NCBI GenBank assembly: GCA_963773585.1
Contig: CAVZBR010000001.1
Coordinates: 881,073 to 945,072 of the forward strand
Direction: 5' to 3'
DNA from: CAVXJN01 sp963773585
GTDB lineage: Bacteria; Pseudomonadota; Gammaproteobacteria; JASBUN01
Length of the DNA: 64,000 nucleotides
The notes under the pieces were generated by a model that worked only from the letters and a program-made list of their open reading frames with translations, did no database searches and had not been told where the DNA came from. The translations under genes were made by a program, and so were the position numbers. Shown here in pieces: positions 43,930 through 52,747 of the stretch (position 1 is its first letter; each line of letters opens with the position of its first letter).

Positions 43930-44844
43930 ATGCTTACGCGTGTCTCGCTTCCACTTCAACAGCCTACATTCGAAGCTTCGGTTATCGTCTGCACGCGCGA
44001 TCGTGCGCAACAGCTGCACGCCTTCCTCGAGTCTGTGGATGTGGAGCAGATGCGCGAACAGGGTTGTGAACTCGTGCTTGTGGATAATGGATCTGTTGAT
44101 GATACGCCGGCGGTTTTAGGATCATTCGTGGAAGCGGTGGGATCCGGGGGTATTCAGTGGCTCACCGAACTACGGACGGGAAAGAGTTTTGCACTTAATG
44201 CGGGTCTGTCTGCAGCACGGGGCCGGATTCTTGCGTTCACAGACGATGATTGTTACCTCGGTGAAAACTATTTTAGATCACTGCGCCAGGCATTCCGGAC
44301 CGGCGATTTCGCCTATTGTGGAGGGCAAATACGACTATACGACCCGCAGGATGCATTTTACGTATGTAACCACAATACCGAGCCATCGATGATACGGCCC
44401 TATGTATTTTTACCTGCCGGCCGAATTCAGGGTGCGAACATGGCCTTTCGTCGTGAAGTAGTCGAACGAATCGGAGGGTTCGACACCATGTTCGGGGCTG
44501 GCTTACGATTTCGCTGCGCCGATATTGATTTCGCCGGGCGAGCCGCGCAGGCCGGATTTAAAGGAGCTCACGTTCCGGAACTAATTGTTTTTCATCATCA
44601 CGGACGGCGGCATGGCGACGACCTCGAGAGACTCAAGCGCCAAAATGATTATGCCCGGGGGGCCTACTATGCGAAATTCATTCTTGCAGGGCATTGGCGA
44701 TATCTAACCCGCTGGTTCAAGCTCAGCCTAAGACGGGGGAAGCAAAGTCGCTTCACGGAAGTGCGGGGCGCGTGGGCTTACGTGTGGGCGCGCGCCTGGC
44801 GTGCGCCGAAAGCGCTCAAAGAAAGTGGCAGGGTCAATAGTTGA
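43930..44844 (+). CDS. GT2-family glycosyltransferase
   Basis: This 304-aa GT-A enzyme starts 2 bp after the SQD1-like gene. ASVIVCTRDRAQQLHAFLES and LVLVDNGSVDDTPAVL form the nucleotide half. The metal-binding DxD is AFTDDDCYLGENY (about residues 98-110). GANMAFRREVVERIGGFDTMFGAG and ADIDFAGRAAQAG give the conserved acceptor-side ED-like block. It has no TM helix, although the C-terminus is basic and may bind the membrane. Its position right after the SQD1-like gene makes it the leading candidate to transfer sulfoquinovose or a related sugar; this is inference. Confidence 0.9.
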   Translation: MLTRVSLPLQQPTFEASVIVCTRDRAQQLHAFLESVDVEQMREQGCELVLVDNGSVDDTPAVLGSFVEAVGSGGIQWLTELRTGKSFALNAGLSAARGRILAFTDDDCYLGENYFRSLRQAFRTGDFAYCGGQIRLYDPQDAFYVCNHNTEPSMIRPYVFLPAGRIQGANMAFRREVVERIGGFDTMFGAGLRFRCADIDFAGRAAQAGFKGAHVPELIVFHHHGRRHGDDLERLKRQNDYARGAYYAKFILAGHWRYLTRWFKLSLRRGKQSRFTEVRGAWAYVWARAWRAPKALKESGRVNS

Positions 44845-45691
44845 TACCAAAGTCCGCATAGATTTTAAATAGGGCCGCCTCTTCGTCAAGTACCCGCTGG
44901 CGAGTATCTTCGTCGTAAAATGTTTGCCAATGCTCGTCTGGGCTTCGCCTCGTTCCTTCGGGTGGCTGTATTGGTTCAGAGGATCGAACGAACTCGAGTT
45001 CGTCCTCAGAGTACCCGTACCTGGCTAAAGCTTGGAACAAGTCTTCGTTCAAGTGCTCGTTGCGAAGGAACTCCATGCGCGGAAGATCGGAAAGGTATGC
45101 GCCACTGGCGACGTAATGGCTATTCCACCCACGCAACACGAGTTCGTGGCTGTGAAAGTGCATTATGGCGAATTGAAGCGTGTGTGGACCGATTTGGTCC
45201 GCGATCCCGTATTTTTCCACCAGCGGCCGGTTGCGATAGCTATGGTAATCGACAAATTCCGCAAATGTTAGATCGGGGAAATCTGGAAAAAGTCTTCGCA
45301 ACTCTGGGAGCGGCGCGCAAGGGTGCGTTGCCCACCATGGGAAGCGATACATTGATACATATCGATCGAGCGGATTGCGAGCAATTGTGATTACAGGCAA
45401 GTGGCGATATTTGGCAGGTACCTGATCGAAACAGCCATGCTGATCCTTGATCGGGTGGTCACCCGCGACGATGGTATGCAGATTGGGGAAATGGTGTTCC
45501 TGGATGGGTCTTCGATTCGGACGAAGGAGTGCGCGCGCGGCTTTCGCAGCTATGGACCGTCTTGCAGATCGGCGCTCGTATATCTGTTTCAAGACAGAGC
45601 GAACGAAAGTGGATCCAGTCTTTGGAAAATTGAGCAAGATAAATTCTTCAGTAATAATCATGGGATACTGTCCGCTATGACGTTGGGTCAT
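44834..45691 (-). CDS. Sulfotransferase-family protein (Sulfotransfer_2-like)
   Basis: This 285-aa protein on the minus strand overlaps the GT2 gene tail-to-tail by 11 bp. The PAPS loop is LLNFPKTGSTFVRSVL (about residues 18-33) and the 3'-phosphate segment is ITIARNPLDRYVSMYRF. The rest (FAEFVDYHS, EFLRNEHLNEDLFQALARYGY) resembles carbohydrate sulfotransferases that act on secreted glycans. An in-frame ATG at 45661 could be the true start, placing the loop nearer the N-terminus as usual. It is isolated on its strand, so it probably has its own promoter upstream of 45691, which I could not identify. Confidence 0.85.
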   Translation of the reverse strand: MTQRHSGQYPMIITEEFILLNFPKTGSTFVRSVLKQIYERRSARRSIAAKAARALLRPNRRPIQEHHFPNLHTIVAGDHPIKDQHGCFDQVPAKYRHLPVITIARNPLDRYVSMYRFPWWATHPCAPLPELRRLFPDFPDLTFAEFVDYHSYRNRPLVEKYGIADQIGPHTLQFAIMHFHSHELVLRGWNSHYVASGAYLSDLPRMEFLRNEHLNEDLFQALARYGYSEDELEFVRSSEPIQPPEGTRRSPDEHWQTFYDEDTRQRVLDEEAALFKIYADFGINY

Positions 45692-45830
45692 TCAAAGTCC
45701 GACATTAGATCTTCAACTCATCGTTCTTTCGAAATAGGACAGGTCTTTCCGTTTTCCGGGCACAAAGTAGCTACAGATGTCGCGGGGATGGATCGCGGTG
45801 CTGAATCTGCGCGGCGCCTGTGAATTTAAT

Positions 45831-46754
45831 ATGCTAAAGCAAATCATAAAGCAATTGCCGGGTATACGGGCAATCGTGCGCGAACGTGATTTATTGGCCG
45901 CGGAACTTGAAGAGCGAGGGCCGAAAAAGGTCCGCCGAGTAATAGGCAAAAAGAGCTATGTGATATCGGAAAAGATGTTTACAGAGGACCGGGAAGCCTG
46001 GCTCGATCCTGTTTATCGGGCAATGCTCGAAGACGCGCCCGGGCTGTTTGTGGATGTGGGGGTGAACGCGGGCCAAACGTTGATTAAGCTTCTGGGCATG
46101 AATTTTCGCGGACCTTATATCGGTTTTGAGCCGCAGATCGGGGCGGCGGCACAAGTGGAACAATTCATACATGAAAATGGATTGACGGACTTTACTATCC
46201 TTCCCGTAGCGCTATCTACCGAAGTATCAGCTTCTGAACTGCGAAGCAGAGGCAGGGGCGCAGCAGAATTGACATCCGAAGTCTCGAGCCTAGTACGGGG
46301 GTTCCGTCCTGAGGAGTTTTATACCGGTGGGCGCCGCGTATGCGCAATGCCGGGAGACCTGGTTCTGAGTGGTATGACCATAGCAATCTTGAAGGTGGAC
46401 GTGGAGGGTGGCGAGCTCGAAGTAGTGAAAGGATTGACGGGGAGTCTTAAGGAATTTGCGCCGTTGATAGTCTTCGAAGTGCTGAATAGCGTGGTCCGGG
46501 TGACTGGTGAGGTCCTCCCGCCGGAGATGGCTGAGTTTCGGCAAGCCCGGGCGAGTGATTTGGAACGTGTTTTGCGAGGCTTGGGGTATTCAGTCTATCA
46601 AATCGCGGGCGCAAGAGGACTTGTCAAAGTGGACACAATTAGATTGTCTTCCGATCCAGACCGCACTATCACCGATTACTTCGCGGTAACCGTGACGCGT
46701 GAAAAAAGGTTCATGGAAACTTACGAGCGGCATGCAAAACAGCGCAACGAGTAG
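45831..46754 (+). CDS. FkbM-family methyltransferase
   Basis: This 307-aa SAM-dependent methyltransferase has motif I LFVDVGVNAGQTLIKLLG (about residues 79-96) and GPYIGFEPQIGAAAQVEQF as the beta-2 end. FTILPVALSTEVS follows, then ILKVDVEGGELEVVKGL, the FkbM signature. It likely O-methylates a sugar of the glycan. I chose ATG 45831 because the homologous protein begins there; an ORF from GTG 45777 adds 18 residues with no match. A short charged coiled coil (RERDLLAAELEERG) precedes the domain. It overlaps the next gene by 23 bp. Confidence 0.88.
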   Translation: MLKQIIKQLPGIRAIVRERDLLAAELEERGPKKVRRVIGKKSYVISEKMFTEDREAWLDPVYRAMLEDAPGLFVDVGVNAGQTLIKLLGMNFRGPYIGFEPQIGAAAQVEQFIHENGLTDFTILPVALSTEVSASELRSRGRGAAELTSEVSSLVRGFRPEEFYTGGRRVCAMPGDLVLSGMTIAILKVDVEGGELEVVKGLTGSLKEFAPLIVFEVLNSVVRVTGEVLPPEMAEFRQARASDLERVLRGLGYSVYQIAGARGLVKVDTIRLSSDPDRTITDYFAVTVTREKRFMETYERHAKQRNE

Positions 46755-47580
46755 CGAGAGTACACGTTTGAGATACGTAATTGGAACCGGTTGGTGGTGC
46801 GCCGGGGCGGCCACAGAGCAGCGCAAGGTGATGGGGGATGATTCAATCCGTGGTTCAGCATTTCACGCGCTGTGGTACGAATCGATCTGCAGGTTTACGT
46901 CGCCGGAAAAAATCCTCATTGTAGATAGTGCGTCCCCTGTTCCGCCCCCCATTGATCCGAGTGATCCGCGGTTGGAGCTCGTCTCGCTGAACTTCAATGC
47001 GGGCCATGCAACTAATTTGAAAGGCAAATATTGTGGATGGATGCGATCTGTGTTGCTTGGCGCGCAATACGCGTTGATGTGCGATACGGACTACTTTGTT
47101 TATGTGGAGCAGGACGTGCTTTTATATGGCAAAGGGATTGTGGAGCATTGCGCGTCGAAGATGACGACGCCATTCATGTTCGGCGCTCCCGCGGATACGC
47201 CTCAGCCGTTGCAGCAATCGTTCTTTATCGTGAGACGCGACGGCCTTGCGCAGTTGTTAGAAGGCATACACAAAATCGCACAACGGGATAACGAGATCGC
47301 GCCCGAGGTAAAGTTTGCGATGGCCGCGACTAAGAGGTTTTGGCGACTAATGGGGTTTTTGGCGTGCCGCCAAGCAAGGTCTTGGCGCATCAATGCAGTT
47401 CGCAATTATATGATGGAACAATTCAGAGGGTTTGATTGGCTTCCGATAGGACATGGACGCTCGAAACCAATCGATTTCGGTCAACCCTACTTCTACTTTC
47501 AGCATGGCACTACTGAAGAAATCGAGCAATACCGGCAACATCTCCTGGCTGATGGTAATCCGCGTCGAACATCTCTTTAG
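46732..47580 (+). CDS. Putative glycosyltransferase (GT-A-like), unknown specificity
   Basis: This 282-aa protein has RYVIGTGWWCAGA at the N-terminus, a DxD-like MCDTDYFVYVEQDVLLYG in the centre, and FMFGAPADTPQPLQQSFFIVRRDGL. These features are reminiscent of GT-A enzymes in surface-glycan clusters, but I cannot place it in a named family. The central D-T-D is consistent with metal-dependent nucleotide-sugar binding. ATG 46732 overlaps the FkbM gene end by 23 bp; GTG 46699 is in frame. No TM helix is visible. Operon position after FkbM and before a pyruvyltransferase supports a role in the glycan. Confidence 0.65.
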   Translation: MQNSATSSESTRLRYVIGTGWWCAGAATEQRKVMGDDSIRGSAFHALWYESICRFTSPEKILIVDSASPVPPPIDPSDPRLELVSLNFNAGHATNLKGKYCGWMRSVLLGAQYALMCDTDYFVYVEQDVLLYGKGIVEHCASKMTTPFMFGAPADTPQPLQQSFFIVRRDGLAQLLEGIHKIAQRDNEIAPEVKFAMAATKRFWRLMGFLACRQARSWRINAVRNYMMEQFRGFDWLPIGHGRSKPIDFGQPYFYFQHGTTEEIEQYRQHLLADGNPRRTSL

Positions 47581-47736
47581 CGAACTGGCCCGCACTTATC
47601 CGCTGGACTGCGAGCGGTATCTGCCAAATGAGCCGATGGATATTAGGCATGGCATGTCCCAACCGTGAGAACGACTTCCGGCGTAGAGCTTCCCGATATG
47701 CGTCTAATTTTCACTTCCGAAAAAGGTATCAAACAA

Positions 47737-48861
47737 ATGCGTTTCCTACGGCACACGCGCCCACCGGTCGCAAACAGCGGTTCCGAACCGCAGGCTGCAC
47801 AGCTGCGCACGGATCTGAAAGCGACCGTGGACCATGTCGCCGGGCGACTCCTGTCGCGAGCGTCGCAGGTAGCACTTTTGGATTTTCCAGCCTACGCAAA
47901 CGTTGGGGACAGCGCGATTTGGCTCGGCCAGATGTCGTTTTTGGGCCGTTGCGCGCGGCGCCCTCGATACATGAGTGATATCGCGACGCATTCCACGCGA
48001 GGTATGCAAAGACGAATCGGCGATGGAACCATTCTACTGAGCGGTGGCGGAAATTTCGGAGATTTATGGTCAAAGCATCAGGAATTTCGTGAACATATCG
48101 TTTCTTCATTTCCGCGCAATCCGATCATTCAGCTGCCGCAGTCGATGCATTTCAAGAACCCCGCGAACTTGCGAAAAGCTAGCGGCATATTTCGCCGACA
48201 CAAGAACGTGACGATCTTAGTGCGGGACGAGCAAAGTCGCGAACTGGCGCTCCGGCACTTGGCAGAGGACGTCAGGATGTGCCCGGATATGGCGTTCGCC
48301 ATCGATGATGATCTGGTCCGCGAGGAGCCGATCGAACCGATATTATGGCTCGGGCGTCAGGACATTGAGGCATCTGGCCGAGCACATCCATGTCCCCAGG
48401 ATGTCCACGTGGCAGACTGGCCCTCGACAAATGAGTCTGGGTGGTTTCGTCTAGGAGAATACGTGCGTACGCAGCGCGCGCTGAGGCCGCGTCTTGAGCC
48501 GTTTTCGCGAGCTCCGTTGGGCTTCCTGTATGAACGTATAGCCCGTGCGCGTTTTCGGAGCGGGTGTAGCCTGTTGTCCCAGGGACGAGTGGTAATCACA
48601 GACAGACTCCACGGACACATACTGTGCTTGTTGTTGGGAATCGAGCACGTGCTGTTGGATAACAGCTATGGAAAGCTGAGCCGATTCTATAAATGCTGGA
48701 CACAAGGTTCGCCGCTCGCACATTGGTGCGATTCGTCACAAGAAGCGTTGGAAACGGCACGTTGTTTGGCGGAGGGGCGCGATCTGCCCAGACCGCGGAG
48801 CGATGAAAGGGCTACGAAAGATGACTCGTCCGGCTGCTTGGTAGGCGGAAAAGTCCGATGA
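47737..48861 (+). CDS. Polysaccharide pyruvyl transferase family protein
   Basis: This roughly 374-aa protein (PF04230 type) adds a pyruvyl ketal or acts similarly on a sugar. Conserved blocks are ALLDFPAYANVGDSAIWLGQ, LLSGGGNFGDLWSKHQEFRE, IIQLPQSMHFKN, TILVRDEQSRELA and MCPDMAFAIDD, as in EpsI/EpsO-type enzymes. VITDRLHGHILCLLLGIEHVLLDNSYGK is the C-terminal sugar-nucleotide-like site. In-frame starts also exist at 47665 (GTG) and 47698 (ATG); I prefer 47737 by family comparison, but the ribosome site is weak. Its stop overlaps the beta-helix gene start (ATGA). Pyruvate would add negative charge to the EPS, in line with the sulfotransferases. Confidence 0.85.
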   Translation: MRFLRHTRPPVANSGSEPQAAQLRTDLKATVDHVAGRLLSRASQVALLDFPAYANVGDSAIWLGQMSFLGRCARRPRYMSDIATHSTRGMQRRIGDGTILLSGGGNFGDLWSKHQEFREHIVSSFPRNPIIQLPQSMHFKNPANLRKASGIFRRHKNVTILVRDEQSRELALRHLAEDVRMCPDMAFAIDDDLVREEPIEPILWLGRQDIEASGRAHPCPQDVHVADWPSTNESGWFRLGEYVRTQRALRPRLEPFSRAPLGFLYERIARARFRSGCSLLSQGRVVITDRLHGHILCLLLGIEHVLLDNSYGKLSRFYKCWTQGSPLAHWCDSSQEALETARCLAEGRDLPRPRSDERATKDDSSGCLVGGKVR

Positions 48862-50237
48862 TATTGACGTGGGGAGTTTTTCATTCCGCGGTCCGTAAGC
48901 CTTCGCTGGCACGTACGGCCTTCAGGGTGATGATGCTGTCGATGATCGGCTTTCTGTCGGTCGAGGCGTGCGCAAAAACAATCGTCGGCAACCCGTCTGA
49001 TTATCTTTCGAAGCTACGCTCACTCGCTCCGGGTGACGTATTGTTCCTCGCCGCGGGAACTTACCGTCAGGATTTGCCCGTTCATAAACTAAACGGGTCA
49101 CCCGATGCCTGGATCACCATAGAAGGACCGCAGACCGGCGCTCCGGCTGAATTCTTGGCCCGTCCTCGTACAAATACCATCAGCATCGGGAATTCGAGTT
49201 ACGTCGTCATTCGCAACCTGAAACTAGAGGGCACCGGACAGGATGCGGATGCGGTGAAAGGCGAGATAAAGACCAGATGGGCGCACCATATCACGATCGA
49301 GAACCTGACCATCAACGGCTACAACGCTTCGCAACAGGACGTCGCGATTTCGACAAAGTGTCCGGCATGGAACTGGGTCATTCGCAACAATGTGATCAAC
49401 GGTGCTGGGACCGGAATGTACCTGGGTGATTCAGATGGTTCTGCGCCGTTTATTGCCGGCGTGATCGAGAATAATCTGGTAACGGATACGCGCGGCTACA
49501 ACATCGAAATCAAACATCAGGTGCGTCGCCCGGTCGGTTTGCCCGACCTGGGGCCCGGGCCGTTCGATACGATCATTCGGTACAACGTGTTCAGTAAGGA
49601 ACATAACGGGTCCGTAGAGAACATGGCGCGGCCCAATGTGCTGGTCGGCCATTTTCCAAAGCACGGCCCTGGCGCGGAAGACCGTTATTTGATCTACGGA
49701 AATTTCTTTTACCAGAATCCTACAGAGCGTCTCTTCCAGGGCGAGGGTACTGTGGCGCTCTATGATAACTTGTTCATCAATGATGTCGGGGATGCGATTT
49801 CGATTCAGCCACATAAATGGATACCCAGACGTATACAAATCTTTCATAACACCGTTTTGGCGCGTGATGCCGGCATCCTTGTTACGGGCGCGCCGGCCAC
49901 GGAGGTGCAGGAAGTGATTGGGAATGCCGTGTTCGCCGCGCAGCCTTTGCGTGGAGGTGACCATCGCGGCAATTTTGTGGCTGCACGATCCGCCGCAAAA
50001 CGATCTTTGGTGAATCCGACGAGCCGCGATGCACTTGATTTGCATCCAGTCGACGACTCACTGAAGGGCATGCCGGAAGCCAATCAGCTCATGGAGATGT
50101 TTCAGGACGGGAGCTGTGACTTCGATGGCCGCTTGCGAGACGGTAGCTTTCGAGGTGCATACGCGGGGCGGGGCACGAGCGCGAGATGGCGCCCGGAGTT
50201 AACACGACAGCCACACGTGGAGCCGTGCGCAAAATGA
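48858..50237 (+). CDS. Secreted right-handed parallel beta-helix protein
   Basis: This 459-aa protein has a signal peptide (about 15-39, RTAFRVMMLSMIGFLSVEACAK). It then shows the repeating pattern of a right-handed beta-helix: GDVLFLAAGTYRQ, YVVIRNLKLEGTG, HITIENLTINGYN, NWVIRNNVINGAG, GVIENNLVTDTRG, IIRYNVFSKEHNG and IQIFHNTVLARDAG. Such proteins are polysaccharide lyases, epimerases or binding proteins; alginate-lyase-like or C5-epimerase-like activity is possible, but no catalytic set can be assigned. It is secreted, so it probably trims or modifies the exported EPS. The start overlaps the pyruvyltransferase stop. Confidence 0.85.
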   Translation: MILTWGVFHSAVRKPSLARTAFRVMMLSMIGFLSVEACAKTIVGNPSDYLSKLRSLAPGDVLFLAAGTYRQDLPVHKLNGSPDAWITIEGPQTGAPAEFLARPRTNTISIGNSSYVVIRNLKLEGTGQDADAVKGEIKTRWAHHITIENLTINGYNASQQDVAISTKCPAWNWVIRNNVINGAGTGMYLGDSDGSAPFIAGVIENNLVTDTRGYNIEIKHQVRRPVGLPDLGPGPFDTIIRYNVFSKEHNGSVENMARPNVLVGHFPKHGPGAEDRYLIYGNFFYQNPTERLFQGEGTVALYDNLFINDVGDAISIQPHKWIPRRIQIFHNTVLARDAGILVTGAPATEVQEVIGNAVFAAQPLRGGDHRGNFVAARSAAKRSLVNPTSRDALDLHPVDDSLKGMPEANQLMEMFQDGSCDFDGRLRDGSFRGAYAGRGTSARWRPELTRQPHVEPCAK

Positions 50238-50294
50238 GAATTTCAACTTTTTCGCCCAGCATAGCGACAACTGCGGTACCGAATGCATTCGGTG

Positions 50295-50997
50295 ATGCCG
50301 GATCCGGATTCCTTTGAACGACAGTGGCGCGCGCGTTTTACAAACTTCGCAGCCAGTCACGAAGACGATGCGGGCATCGCGGGTTGGAGCCCCACTGGCC
50401 TCGAGGCACGCGTGCGCGCTTTCGCCCGTGTATGGGAGCGCGGACCGAAGGGGCGAGTTGTGGCTGGACGCGGGTTGCGGGGCGGGTACTTATGTCCGTT
50501 TTCTGCATGAGCGCGGCGTTCGTGCCGTCGGCCTGGACTATTCCCCGATCTCGGTCCAGAAAGCCAGGGAACGAGGCACGGGCGGATTGGCGTGGATGGT
50601 CGGCGATGCAACTGCTCTGCCGATCAAGCCAGCATGCTTCGAGGGCGCACTCTGTTTTGGGGTAACGCAGGCGCTGTCGTCCTCGGACGCACTGGTAAGG
50701 GAGCTTGCCAGGTCTGTTCGACCCGGAGGCGAGGTATGGGTCGATGGACTCAATAGCTGGTGCATTCCACACTGGCTTGAATCCCAGGTACGTCGCATGA
50801 AACGGAGACAGGCGCATGTACGATATGAATCTCCCTACCGGTTGAAGAACCTTATGAGCGCGGCTGGCATGACGGATGTGCGAATTCACTGGCTCCCAAT
50901 CCTGCCGCGTCGTTTTCAGCGATTGCAATGGTTGCTGGAATCTTCTTCGGCAAGATGGATATTGCGGACGGGTTCCCGGTCGTGGGCGCCATGTTAA
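50295..50997 (+). CDS. Class I methyltransferase, frameshifted
   Basis: The N-terminal frame MPDPDSFERQWRARFTNFA runs to WERGPKG. The rest, ELWLDAGCGAGTYVRFLHERG (motif I), VGLDYSPISVQKARE, VGDATALPIKPACFEGALCFG and SVRPGGEVWVDGLN, continues in the next frame. Removing one G from the GGGG run at 50450-50453 joins them exactly into a 233-aa Methyltransf_11 enzyme. The start could be ATG 50283 or 50295. C-terminally RLKNLMSAAGMTDVRIHWLP is a normal ending for this family. It follows the beta-helix gene by about 50 bp and precedes a small sulfotransferase. Confidence 0.8.
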
Positions 50998-51115
50998 GTC
51001 ACTCGATGATCGTTTCCGGCCGGGTTGCGCCCGCTGAATGAAGCGGCATGCCGCGAGTCATCAACGTTCATCCAAGTACACTGGCACCGAAATCGGGGCG
51101 AAGTTGGAGGTGAAG

Positions 51116-51706
51116 GTGAGGAAAGTTTTCGGCATTGGATGGGCCAAAACCGGCACGACCACGCTCGGGCGGTGCTTTGAAATCCTCGGCTATGATCACC
51201 AGTCACAGCGACTGGACCTTGTGGAGGACTTGGGCCGTCGTGACCTTTCCAGGATTATGGCGCTCGCCCAGAGCAAGGATACGTTCGAAGATTGGCCCTG
51301 GATTTTGCTGTTCCGCGAATTCGATGATCGTTTTCCCGGGAGTCGATTCGTACTGACACGGCGAGCTCCGGAACAATGGATTCGCAGTTATAAAAATATG
51401 TTGACCAACCAAGGGGGCGCCTCCGATGAGCTTAACGAGATTCGTCGTATCCTATACGGCTTGCCATTTCCCTCTGTGACTGAGGAGCAATTGCTCGAGA
51501 GATATCGGACCCATAACGCGGACGTTGAAGACTATTTCCGAAATCGGCCAGACGACTTGCTGGTCGTGGATTGGGAACACGGAAGCGGATGGAAAGAGCT
51601 GTGTGAGTTTCTGGACAAACCGATTCCCAATGAGCCGTTCCCGCATGCCAACAAAGGCGCGTATCAAAAAAAGGGAACTTTGAGCTCGATGTTCCGTCGT
51701 AGATGA
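51116..51706 (+). CDS. Small sulfotransferase-family protein
   Basis: This 196-aa protein has the N-terminal PAPS loop FGIGWAKTGTTTLGRCFEILG (about residues 5-25) and the 3'-phosphate-binding segment SRFVLTRRAPEQWIRSYKN. VVDWEHGSGWKELCEFLDKPIPNEPFPHAN is a typical ending of the ~200-aa Sulfotransfer_4 group. GTG 51116 has GGAGG 5 nt upstream; the ORF continues back to 51038 without homology. It is the third sulfotransferase-like gene of the cluster, followed by a deacetylase after 34 bp. The acceptor is unknown. Confidence 0.82.
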   Translation: MRKVFGIGWAKTGTTTLGRCFEILGYDHQSQRLDLVEDLGRRDLSRIMALAQSKDTFEDWPWILLFREFDDRFPGSRFVLTRRAPEQWIRSYKNMLTNQGGASDELNEIRRILYGLPFPSVTEEQLLERYRTHNADVEDYFRNRPDDLLVVDWEHGSGWKELCEFLDKPIPNEPFPHANKGAYQKKGTLSSMFRRR

Positions 51707-51740
51707 AGGCGCGCATAACAGGGAGTCTTGGGAGCAGACG

Positions 51741-52712
51741 ATGTCGATCGCCGAAGCATTAATTAGTCTACCGGTAGGAATCGGCTCGCGGATACTTTCG
51801 CCCGCAGGACCAAGGGCACGGCTGTCGATCCTGATTTATCATCGGGTACGGGATCAGCCTGATCCGTTTCGGCAGGGAGAAGTCGATCGGGATACGTTCG
51901 ACTGGCATTTGAAGTTGTTGGCGCGCCATTTCCACGTGCTGCCACTTAGCGAGGCCATTCGGCGCCTCGCGGCTGGGGATCTCCCGCAACGAGCTGCGTG
52001 CATTACTTTCGATGATGGCTATGGCGACAACGAGTCCGTGGCCATGCCCTTGCTGAAAAAGTACGGATTGAGCGCGACGTTTTTCATCGCTACGGCATTT
52101 CTGAATGGCGGTAGAATGTGGAACGATTCGGTGATCGAATGGGCGCGTCGCGTGGAAGGCCCGGCTGTCGACTTATCGGATTTAGGACTCGGTACCGTAC
52201 AGTTGGGCGGTACGGCCGAACGCTGGAAGTTGGCCGAGCGGATTATTCATAGCGTCAAATATCTGGATCCGCAGCGGCGTGCGGAAAAGGTTGAATCCTT
52301 GCTCGAGCGCGCTCGGGTGGAATTGCCTGAAGATCTGATGATGTCAAGCGAGCAGGTGCGCAGACTACATGATTCGGAGATGGAGATAGGAGCGCACACT
52401 CATAGCCACCCGATTCTTGCGCGACTAGATGACAAAGCCGCACGTAGCGAAATCGGTACGGGCAAAGAGTTGCTCGAAGAGATCATTGCAGACAACGTGA
52501 GGCTATTCGCCTATCCGAATGGCAAGCCGGGCACAGATTACACGGAAGCGCACCGTGATATGGTGGCGGCCATGGGTTTCGATGCTGCCGTTTCGACCCG
52601 CTGGGGCGCCGCGCGGGCGGGGACGGATTTGTTCCAGCTCCCGCGCTTTACGCCCTGGCATACAACGCCGAGTCGCTTTCACATGGCGCTCGTGCGCAAT
52701 TACCTGACATGA
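51741..52712 (+). CDS. Polysaccharide deacetylase (NodB fold)
   Basis: This 323-aa protein is different from the XrtA-type deacetylase at 19680. Motif 1 is ITFDDGYGDN (about residues 88-97), motif 2 is GAHTHSHPILARL, and ILIYHRVRDQPDPF is the usual N-terminal strand. LFAYPNGKPGTDYTEAHRDMV is motif 3, and FQLPRFTPW closes the domain. All metal and catalytic residues of the CE4 family are visible. It has no clear signal peptide. It is the last plus-strand gene of the glycan region; the kelch gene converges 35 bp downstream. Confidence 0.92.
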   Translation: MSIAEALISLPVGIGSRILSPAGPRARLSILIYHRVRDQPDPFRQGEVDRDTFDWHLKLLARHFHVLPLSEAIRRLAAGDLPQRAACITFDDGYGDNESVAMPLLKKYGLSATFFIATAFLNGGRMWNDSVIEWARRVEGPAVDLSDLGLGTVQLGGTAERWKLAERIIHSVKYLDPQRRAEKVESLLERARVELPEDLMMSSEQVRRLHDSEMEIGAHTHSHPILARLDDKAARSEIGTGKELLEEIIADNVRLFAYPNGKPGTDYTEAHRDMVAAMGFDAAVSTRWGAARAGTDLFQLPRFTPWHTTPSRFHMALVRNYLT

Positions 52713-52747
52713 TCGCAGCAGTCCGCTTGCGGTCCGATGGCGATCCT

